Below, piece by piece: positions 58,391-64,000 of a stretch of DNA of 64,000 bases. Position numbers and translations under genes: made by a program. The notes under the pieces were generated by a model. It had not been told where the DNA came from. It did no database searches and saw only the letters and a list, made by a program, of their open reading frames with translations. Source of the DNA: Pleomorphomonas oryzae DSM 16300 (GTDB lineage: Bacteria > Pseudomonadota > Alphaproteobacteria > Rhizobiales > Pleomorphomonadaceae). The DNA is taken from contig NZ_AUHB01000011.1 of NCBI RefSeq assembly GCF_000422965.1, positions 62,001 through 126,000 on the forward strand, in the 5' to 3' direction. Positions within the stretch are counted from its first letter, which is position 1. Every line of letters starts with the position of its first letter.

Positions 58391-60075
58391 CAGAAGCTGA
58401 CCCCCATTTCAAACCGCTGAAGGGCTTCGGTGAACTGCTGGCGGACCTGCCTGAGGTCGCTGCGGGATTGATCCTCGATGCATTGCTCGAACCAGAAGAT
58501 CAGCGCCTTGACCTGCTCTCGTTCCTCGCCGAGACAGTCGGCGTAGAGGCGCTCGGCATGCGCGATGAGCGCCCTGTTCTCCTGCTGATCACGCGGCAGG
58601 ATCTTGATCGAGGCAAGCGCGGCAAAGCGCGCCGCCAACTCCTGATCGGTGAGGGTAGACTGGTTGCGGAACAGGCTGCGGACCAGCTTGCCCGTCGATA
58701 CCACCTTGACCTCGACCTCGAGCGCGCCGTTGACGTCATAGGTATAGCGAACATCCACGGCTTCCTTGCCGGCCGGTGCCGGCGGCAGGGAGACCTCGAT
58801 CTGGCCGATCAGGATGTTCTGCGAGGGACGGATGAACTCGCCCTGGAGGACATCGATCCTGATGACGGTTTGCCCGTCGCTGACCGTGTAATAGCGGTTC
58901 TCGCGACTGATCGGCACGATGGCGTTGCGCTCGATGATCGACGACATCACCGTTTCGTTGCGCGAGCGCCCGTCGACGACGGCCGTGCCGAGCGTGAAGG
59001 GGCACACGTCGGTCATGACGATTTCTTCAAGCCCGCCATCCCTGGTCTTGAGCGCCACCTGAACGGCGGTGCCGAGCGCGATGATGTGATCGGGCTTGGG
59101 ATGCAGCAGCGGGAAACGCCGGAACAGCCGCGCCACGAGGTCGCGGACGAGCGGCATGCGCGACGCACCGCCCACCAGGACAACCTGATCGAGACGCGTG
59201 ATATCGATGCGTGCGTCATGGATGGCCCGCTCGATCGGCGCCTTCATCCGGCGAATGAGCGGCTGGCACTGGGTCTCGAACTCGGAGCGGAGCAGGTCGC
59301 CCTTGATCGCCTTGCCGGCGATGATGAGCTCATAGTCGACGCTGAGGGCCTCGGAGAGCGCGCGCTTCAGCCGTTCGGCCTCGGCGAGCAACCGGGCCTT
59401 CTCGCTGCCGCCAAGATCACCGACGACCAGACCATGGCGCTCCGACAGCATGGCCAGGATCGCGTCGCGGAAGTCGTCGCCGCCGAGCCGGGAATCGCCG
59501 GCAGACGCCTTGATCTCCATGATGCCCTCGAACTTGTGCAGCAGCGACACGTCGAAGGTGCCGCCGCCGAGATCGAGAATGAGGAAGGTGCCCTCCTCGA
59601 CATCTTCGAGGCCATGCGCGAGGGCAGCGGCCGTCGGCTCGTTGATAAGCCGCTCCACGTTCAGTCCGGCAAGATGCGCCGCATCGAGCGTCGCCTTGCG
59701 CTGGGTATCGTTGAAATAGGCGGGAACGGAAATGATGGCTTCGGACACCTCCTCGCCAAGTGCCGTCTCGGCATCAAGCTTCAGCGACCGCAGCACGAAG
59801 GCGGACAGCTCCTCCGCTCGCCAGGAATGGCTCCCAAGCTTGAAGATCTTGGCGCTGCCCATCGCCCGCTTGAACGACGCGGCGGTCCGATCCGGATGGG
59901 TGACGAGGCGATCGATGGCCGCCCGGCCAATCAACACCTCGCCGTTGTCGGCGATGCTGACAGCCGACGGCGTGAGGGCGTCACCAAGTGCGTTCGGCAG
60001 GGTTTGGGGACCGTCCTCAGTCCAGACCGCAACGAGAGAGTTCGACGTTCCGAGGTCGATGCCAATGACCGCCAT
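58390..60075 (-). CDS. HscC-like Hsp70 chaperone
   Basis: A 561-residue Hsp70: MAVIGIDLGTSNSLVAVWTE (phosphate 1), VPAYFNDTQRKATLDAAHLA, LINEPTAAALAHGLEDVEEG, FLILDLGGGTFDVSLLHKFE (phosphate 2), VVLVGGASRMPLVRDLVARL (adenosine), then a substrate domain (VCPFTLGTAVVDGRSRNETV, SQNILIGQIEVSLPPAPAGK) and a shortened lid. The short C-terminus without an EEVD-type tail is typical of HscC rather than DnaK. Its coupled partner is the membrane J-like gene. It is the first gene of the pair; 60076-60655 upstream contains no clear gene and a possible TTGACA -35 at about 60364-60369 on the complement. Confidence 0.9.
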   Translation of the reverse strand: MAVIGIDLGTSNSLVAVWTEDGPQTLPNALGDALTPSAVSIADNGEVLIGRAAIDRLVTHPDRTAASFKRAMGSAKIFKLGSHSWRAEELSAFVLRSLKLDAETALGEEVSEAIISVPAYFNDTQRKATLDAAHLAGLNVERLINEPTAAALAHGLEDVEEGTFLILDLGGGTFDVSLLHKFEGIMEIKASAGDSRLGGDDFRDAILAMLSERHGLVVGDLGGSEKARLLAEAERLKRALSEALSVDYELIIAGKAIKGDLLRSEFETQCQPLIRRMKAPIERAIHDARIDITRLDQVVLVGGASRMPLVRDLVARLFRRFPLLHPKPDHIIALGTAVQVALKTRDGGLEEIVMTDVCPFTLGTAVVDGRSRNETVMSSIIERNAIVPISRENRYYTVSDGQTVIRIDVLQGEFIRPSQNILIGQIEVSLPPAPAGKEAVDVRYTYDVNGALEVEVKVVSTGKLVRSLFRNQSTLTDQELAARFAALASIKILPRDQQENRALIAHAERLYADCLGEEREQVKALIFWFEQCIEDQSRSDLRQVRQQFTEALQRFEMGVSF

Positions 60076-60536
60076 TTTCCTACTTTTCCAATTTCGCCGC
60101 CTGCCTCAGCGCAGGCAAAATGCAGGGTTGCGCTTCCTCCCGGATGGAGGTCGCCGCTTGATGGTGTCGACCGATGAGCGATGCGGTACGGAGCAGGAGG
60201 GTGCCTGAGCATCCCACCACCGGTGCCTTGCTCGAGGGGAGCTTCGGCAAGCGCTACGGTGCCTTTCTGCCCGCCATGGAAAGCGGCGCACTCACGGCGA
60301 GTCACCTGGCAGTTCCCACAAGGGGATGCAACCTGGACGCTATTCCCTCTCGGTGTGGTGCTTGTCAAGATTGACGAGTCGGCAAGCCTGGCCAATCAGA
60401 TCGTTTAGTGAACGGCTTGGTAATTTGGCGGAGGATTTTTGAGATGCCCGGACTGCCTGGTTATCGACTTCGTTGACCGGCAAGCGCGGGTGAGCGATCT
60501 CGGCAATGCGTGCCGGGATGGCGCTCGATACGACAA

Positions 60537-60566
60537 AGCGCCCGAACCGGTCAGGTATCGAGCGCT
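60537..60566 (-). terminator. terminator of DUF3563 gene 3
   Basis: AGCGCTCGAT pairs with TTCGGGCGCT-type bases in the same arrangement as at 51041 and 53304, followed by TTGTCG. It is the third occurrence of this hairpin with a DUF3563 gene. Confidence 0.7.
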
Positions 60567-60655
60567 CAACGTCATGTCGTAAGTGTCGGCTTTATGCCGC
60601 TTCAGTCTCGCATCGGATTTTTCCGAAAACCACTTTTCGGTCCGATGCTCCGTCC

Positions 60656-60814
60656 TCAGAGGCCGATCGTCCGCGGGAAGGCGCGGCGGTCGAGGTAGCG
60701 CTCGCGGGCTTCGAGGTCGTAACGGTCGGTGGCTTGGTTGAGGTAGTCCATGTCGCGCTCGGCCTGGCTGGGGGCGCGAAGGAGCTGGGCAGTACGCTTG
60801 AGAGCGTTGAACAT
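60656..60814 (-). CDS. DUF3563 small protein, copy 3
   Basis: A 52-residue protein: MFNALKRTAQLLRAPSQAER, DMDYLNQATDRYDLEARERY, LDRRAFPRTIGL. It is clearly homologous to copies 1 and 2 (about 70 percent identity over the first 40 residues). It lies 7 kb away from them. The ATG at 60814 follows an AAAAGGAAAAGAAA purine-rich ribosome region; an upstream ATG at 60871 would add 19 residues that copies 1 and 2 lack. The DRYDLEARER segment is the DUF3563 core. Confidence 0.82.
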   Translation of the reverse strand: MFNALKRTAQLLRAPSQAERDMDYLNQATDRYDLEARERYLDRRAFPRTIGL

Positions 60815-60913
60815 TTTCTTTTCCTTTTCCAGACCGGCATATTCCGGTCTCTTCTCTGTTTTCTCTGACATCCTCTATATAGACCCGGAAGCGCCTGAGA
60901 CCTAATCGCAACT

Positions 60914-60932
60914 TCTGAAGGCCGCCTTCAGA
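60914..60932 (-). promoter_or_regulatory. conserved dyad upstream of DUF3563 copy 3
   Basis: TCTGAA (60914-60919 complement) and TTCAGA (60927-60932) with a 7-base spacer, followed on the minus strand by GAAGTTGCGATTAGGTCTCA and a TATATA -10. This is the same order as copies 1 and 2 despite more sequence change, which points to selection on the site. Confidence 0.6.
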
Positions 60933-61017
60933 TTTTCTATAGGTGAAAACCCGTTGACGCCCCGATGCGGCCGTCTTCTCAACAAGATCGGCAAGATTGC
61001 GTCCTCGCCCCAAGCCG

Positions 61018-61803
61018 TCATATCTCGGCCTGGCCTTCCAGATAGAAGACGCAGCGTCCCTCCAGCTTCACCCGGTCGCCGACAAGGCGGCAGCCGATTT
61101 CGCCGCCGCGGCGGGACGCCTGACAGGCATGAAACGCCGTCTTGTTAAGCCGGGCAGCCCAGTAGGGCGCCAGCATGCAGTGGGCTCCGCCGGTGACGGG
61201 GTCTTCCGGGATACCTTTGGCCGGCGCGAAATAGCGACTGACAAAATCGTAGTCGCCGTCGCCCGGGGCCGTGACGATGACCCCCGGACGATCGAGACGG
61301 GCGATGGCGGCGAGGTCGGGCGCGAGGCCGCGTACCTCCTGGCTGTCGGCCAGAATGGCGAGATAATTGAATTCATTGCCGTAGACCGCTTCGGGAACCA
61401 CGCCCAGGGCTTCGGCCAGTCCAGGCGGAGGCGGGATCTCGACCGATGGCCTTGCGGGGAAGTCCATCGCATAGCCATTGCCGGCTCGGATCACAGGAAG
61501 CGGGCCGCTCGCCGTTTGGAAGATCACCTCGTCAAGGTCCGGCTCCAGCCGCTCCATGACCACCGCCGCGCTCGCCAGCGTCGCATGGCCACACAGCGGA
61601 ACCTCCACCGTCGGGGTGAACCAGCGCAGATGATACTGGCCGGCTTGCCAGATCAGGAAGGCGGTTTCGGCCAGGTTGTTCTCGGCGGCTATGGCCTGCA
61701 TCGTCGCGTCAGCGGGAAAGCGCGGCAGAACCAATACGGCGGCGGGGTTTCCGGCAAACAGCCGATCGGTAAAGGCGTCGATCTGATAAATGGGCACGCG
61801 CAC
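61018..61803 (-). CDS. PhzF family isomerase-like protein
   Basis: A 261-residue PhzF-fold protein: VPIYQIDAFTDRLFAGNPAA, AIAAENNLAETAFLI with the catalytic glutamate, LRWFTPTVEVPLCGHATLAS, DFVSRYFAPAKGIPEDPVTG and GAHCMLAPYWAARL, all typical. Most members are of unknown function; PhzF itself isomerises a phenazine precursor. The start is a GTG (61803) with GGAG nine bases upstream. A mosaic repeat separates it from the SnoaL-like gene upstream. Confidence 0.9.
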   Translation of the reverse strand: MRVPIYQIDAFTDRLFAGNPAAVLVLPRFPADATMQAIAAENNLAETAFLIWQAGQYHLRWFTPTVEVPLCGHATLASAAVVMERLEPDLDEVIFQTASGPLPVIRAGNGYAMDFPARPSVEIPPPPGLAEALGVVPEAVYGNEFNYLAILADSQEVRGLAPDLAAIARLDRPGVIVTAPGDGDYDFVSRYFAPAKGIPEDPVTGGAHCMLAPYWAARLNKTAFHACQASRRGGEIGCRLVGDRVKLEGRCVFYLEGQAEI

Positions 61804-61856
61804 TTGGGAGCGCTCCTCGATCCGATTCAAAGGCGAGACAGTCCGGAGGCGCCTTA

Positions 61857-61919
61857 GAGCTTTGTTAAGACGCAGTTCCGGACGCAAAACCGGTTCCCAC
61901 TTTTGCTGGAACTGCTCTA
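61857..61919 (-). repeat. TAGAGCA mosaic element supplying the SnoaL-like stop codon
   Basis: On the minus strand TAGAGCAGTTCCAGCAAAAG TGGGAACCGGTTTTGCGTCC GGAACTGCG. It differs from the 55.7-kb copy at paired positions (CAGTTCC/GGAACTG here, CAATTTC/GAAATTG there), so the stem is conserved by compensating changes. TAG at 61917-61919 is the stop codon of the upstream gene. Confidence 0.8.
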
Positions 61920-62264
61920 GGCCTCGATGTCGAAGTGCGCCACCTTGCCATCTCGCAAGCGGAACACGTGGCCGATCACGTTGGTCGCCAGCACCTTGCC
62001 CTGGAGATCGCGGACGGTTTGCTGAACCTCGACCTTGATGGCTCCGTCGTCCCTGCGCTCGAAGCCGACGGGCTCGACGTTTGGATCGATCATGGCCCAT
62101 TGATGCGTCCAATAGGCGCGGATGGCCTCGCGTCCATAAACGTAGCCGCCCTCCATGCCATTGGCCCAAGCGACATTGTCGGTCAGGGCGGCGAGTACGC
62201 CGTCGATGTCGCGCATGTTGAACCGGTCGTAGAGGTCCTGCAGAAACGCGATGCTGTCATCCAT
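61917..62264 (-). CDS. SnoaL/NTF2-like protein
   Basis: A 115-residue NTF2-like fold protein: MDDSIAFLQDLYDRFNMRDI, DGVLAALTDNVAWANGMEGG, YVYGREAIRAYWTHQWAMID, GHVFRLRDGKVAHFDIEA, the usual cone-shaped barrel pattern of SnoaL-like proteins. Some are small-molecule isomerases; most are unassigned. The ATG at 62264 is the family start. Its TAG stop belongs to the repeated element. Confidence 0.88.
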   Translation of the reverse strand: MDDSIAFLQDLYDRFNMRDIDGVLAALTDNVAWANGMEGGYVYGREAIRAYWTHQWAMIDPNVEPVGFERRDDGAIKVEVQQTVRDLQGKVLATNVIGHVFRLRDGKVAHFDIEA

Positions 62265-62344
62265 GGTGCCTCGGTTGCGTAGGAGCTGTGACTTGCGAGA
62301 TACGCGAGCGTGACAGGCAAAGTTCCAAACCTTATGACGCCGCC

Positions 62345-63235
62345 TCACCCCGCCGCCTTCTGCATGGCCAGCCACCGCCCCGGCGGCATGCCGAAGGCGC
62401 TGCGGAAATGGCGGGTGAAGTGGGCCTGATCGGCAAAGCCGGCGTCCAGCGCCGCGTCGGCGAGGCGGGTGCCCCGGGCGATCAGCCGCTTGGCGCGATC
62501 GAGCCGGCGCATCACCAGGAAGCGGTGCGGGCTGGTGCCGGTGAGGCGGCGGAACTGGCGCGCCAGCTCGTAGCGGTCGAGACCGGTGACCGCTTCCAAC
62601 GTCTCTGAGCGGACGGCCTCCATGGCATGGGCTTCGAGATAGTCGCGGGCGCGGCGGACGGCCGCCTCGGCGGTGGCCGACGATCTTGTCTGCCTGAGTC
62701 CGGCCTGGCGGACGAGGCCAGCGGCGAGGCGCATCAACACGTCGTCCATCTGAAGGTCGCCGGGCTCGCCGTCGAGGTCGGCCAGGATGTCGGCCAGCGC
62801 CTGCCAGAGGCCGGCATCTTGCACCACGGGGTCGGCGACAAAGGGCAGGGCGCCGGGGGAGGCGCCCGTGGCGGCGATCATCTCCGGCGGCAGGTAGATC
62901 ATGCGGTAGATGAGGCCAGCCTCGTCGCCGGCCGCGCCGTCGTGCAGCTCGTCGGGGTGCAGCACGATGACGTTGCCGGGCCGGCTGAACCGCTCGATGC
63001 CGCGATAGCGGAAAGTCTGCACGCCGTGCAGCGTCAGGCCCAGCGCGTAGGTGTCGTGGCGGTGCGGCGAGAAGCCGTTGCCGTGAAAGCGCGCCTCCAG
63101 CCGCTCGACACCGCCGTCGTCAATGGAAACGCGCAGCCCGTCGCTGAAGCGGCCGCACGAACGTTCAAGACCGGCGGCGGTGCCGGGCGCTAATGCGTCA
63201 GCTCTTTCGACCCCTCTCACGGAGTTTGCCGGCAT
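62345..63235 (-). CDS. AraC-family transcriptional regulator
   Basis: A 296-residue AraC regulator. The N-terminal cupin-type sensor (EARFHGNGFSPHRHDTYALG, GNVIVLHPDELHDGAAGDEA) is joined to the C-terminal double HTH (LEAVTGLDRYELARQFRRLT, RLADAALDAGFADQAHFTRH, FRSAFGMPPGRWLAM). It is likely to control the divergent DUF2000 gene, a common neighbour. The ATG at 63235 overlaps the ATG of that gene on the other strand; a later start is possible because the first 35 residues are not conserved in the family. Confidence 0.88.
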   Translation of the reverse strand: MPANSVRGVERADALAPGTAAGLERSCGRFSDGLRVSIDDGGVERLEARFHGNGFSPHRHDTYALGLTLHGVQTFRYRGIERFSRPGNVIVLHPDELHDGAAGDEAGLIYRMIYLPPEMIAATGASPGALPFVADPVVQDAGLWQALADILADLDGEPGDLQMDDVLMRLAAGLVRQAGLRQTRSSATAEAAVRRARDYLEAHAMEAVRSETLEAVTGLDRYELARQFRRLTGTSPHRFLVMRRLDRAKRLIARGTRLADAALDAGFADQAHFTRHFRSAFGMPPGRWLAMQKAAG

Positions 63236-63641
63236 GTTCGACACCAAGATCGCCCTCGTCGTCCGCGATGACCTCGCCACCTGGCAGAAGCTCAACGTCA
63301 CCGCCTTCCTGACGAGCGGCATCGTCGCGCAAACGCCAACGATTATCGGTGAAGCCTACCGGGATGCGGCCGGTCATGTCTACAACCCGATGTCGATCCA
63401 GCCGATGGTGGTGCTGGTCGCCGACCAGGAAACGTTGCGCACCATCCATAAGCGGTCGTTGGAGCGCGGCGTGGTGACGTCGGCCTATGTCGAGGAAATG
63501 TTCTCGACCGGTCACGACGGCGCCAACCGCGAAGTGTTCGCCAAGTTCTCGCCGGAGGACGCCAAGCTGGTGGGCATCGCGATGCGGGCCGAGAAGAAGG
63601 TGGTCGACAAGATCACCAAGGGGGCGAAGATGCACCCGTGA
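63234..63641 (+). CDS. DUF2000 family protein
   Basis: A 135-residue DUF2000 protein: MFDTKIALVVRDDLATWQKL, NVTAFLTSGIVAQTPTIIGE, NPMSIQPMVVLVADQETLRT, VTSAYVEEMFSTGHDGANRE. The family has a peptidyl-tRNA-hydrolase-like fold with unknown function. CGGAG precedes the ATG by nine bases. Next to an AraC regulator, it is probably induced by the regulator's ligand. Confidence 0.9.
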   Translation: MFDTKIALVVRDDLATWQKLNVTAFLTSGIVAQTPTIIGEAYRDAAGHVYNPMSIQPMVVLVADQETLRTIHKRSLERGVVTSAYVEEMFSTGHDGANREVFAKFSPEDAKLVGIAMRAEKKVVDKITKGAKMHP

Positions 63642-63741
63642 GGGGAGCAATTTCGTCAATAAGTTGTAGTCGCCACTGGCGCGTGTTTCCAGCCGCACCA
63701 TATGGAGGGCGGTGACAATCAGGCATACGCCAGAGGCATCA

Positions 63742-64000
63742 ATGTATGACAAGGACCCGTCCGGCTTCCATGAAGCCTTGGGTTTATCGCGGTCCGCCGC
63801 ACTGGAACAGATCTGGGCTCCCCATCGCAGCCCGGACTATGCGCCCGGCAGCGACGAGTCCGAGCAAGTTTCTGTCGGCCAACTTACCAACGACCCGAAG
63901 TTTTCAGAGGGGCAGGAAGCTGGCTCCAAGCGATCCCTTGGCGAGAAAATCATCGATGACATGGCGTACTCGCTGTTTGACGGAATAACGGACGCCCTGT
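63742..64000 (+). CDS. unrecognised protein cut by right edge
   Basis: An open frame from the ATG at 63742 to the window end: MYDKDPSGFHEALGLSRSAA, LEQIWAPHRSPDYAPGSDES, EQVSVGQLTNDPKFSEGQEA and GSKRSLGEKIIDDMAYSLFD, 86 codons without a stop. A GAGGCATCA ribosome region precedes it. Codon and residue use look coding; the other frames are poorer. The N-terminus is hydrophilic, and no domain is visible in the part seen. Confidence 0.5.
   Translation, partial: MYDKDPSGFHEALGLSRSAALEQIWAPHRSPDYAPGSDESEQVSVGQLTNDPKFSEGQEAGSKRSLGEKIIDDMAYSLFDGITDAL

Noticed and set aside
60076-60655. Small plus-strand frames (60174-60408) upstream of the Hsp70 gene
   Set aside because: No ribosome site, no recognisable protein pattern; more likely the leader/promoter region of the minus-strand Hsp70 operon.

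Overview
The window is GC-rich chromosomal DNA from an alphaproteobacterium, most likely of the order Hyphomicrobiales (Rhizobiales). The basis for this is the four HWE-type histidine kinases, the CbtAB/cobalamin-riboswitch unit, the DUF3563 small proteins, the CGNR, HlyU and DUF2066 proteins, and the intergenic mosaic repeats beginning TAGAGCA. The genus cannot be fixed from the sequence. No rRNA, tRNA, CRISPR array or insertion-sequence transposase was seen.

Layout. 1-5.3 kb: an ABC importer operon (binding protein, ATPase, permease) with a cytosine-deaminase-like amidohydrolase, a divergent LysR regulator and a creatininase-family hydrolase, probably a route for taking up and opening an amidine or pyrimidine-like ring. 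5.4-8.7 kb: small housekeeping-type genes (HlyU, CGNR, DUF2066, acyl-CoA thioesterase, SIMPL). 8.8-15.4 kb: a phage-like early region with an S24 repressor, a divergent Cro-size gene, DUF669, an OmpR-type winged-helix protein, a zinc-ribbon protein and a PrimPol-helicase fusion. It has no integrase, terminase or capsid gene in view. 15.5-17.4 kb: a membrane protein plus C39-like peptidase pair and a MazEF-type toxin-antitoxin pair.

17.4-24 kb: GNAT, an HWE kinase, an Arr rifamycin ADP-ribosyltransferase, GrpB, a P-loop kinase, and cobalamin-riboswitch-controlled cbtB-cbtA with a divergent histidine-phosphatase homologue that has lost its catalytic histidines. 24-27.2 kb: a secreted caspase-fold protein lacking both catalytic residues, flanked by 20-bp direct repeats and preceded by what looks like the remnant of a second copy. 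27.2-37.6 kb: envelope and periplasmic proteins (ClpP-like, PagL-like, DUF6683, a lipoprotein), three closely related HWE kinases and two alpha/beta hydrolases. 37.6-43.3 kb: ACT, ABM/ArsR, a TyrA-like dehydrogenase, SDR, GH25 and a RelE/HigA-type toxin-antitoxin pair. 43.3-49.1 kb: a LysR regulator facing an alcohol dehydrogenase, NAD-binding protein, cupin, aldo/keto reductase and Bcr/CflA efflux cluster, with two matching LysR boxes between them.

49-64 kb: a GH43/130-like glycosidase and SDR; two DUF3563 genes inside near-identical ~385-bp repeats that flank an autotransporter; a diguanylate cyclase; an HscC-like Hsp70 coupled to a membrane J-like protein without HPD; a third DUF3563 copy; PhzF; a SnoaL-like protein; and an AraC regulator whose start codon overlaps that of a divergent DUF2000 gene. 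The right edge cuts an unrecognised gene.

The most unusual features are the short repeats. One family (TAGAGCA...) supplies the TAG stop codon of three different genes. A second family forms REPIN-like inverted doublets. The three DUF3563 genes share a promoter dyad and a terminator. Several transcripts (both arms of the phage-like switch and the second toxin-antitoxin pair) are predicted to start at or next to the AUG and so to be leaderless.
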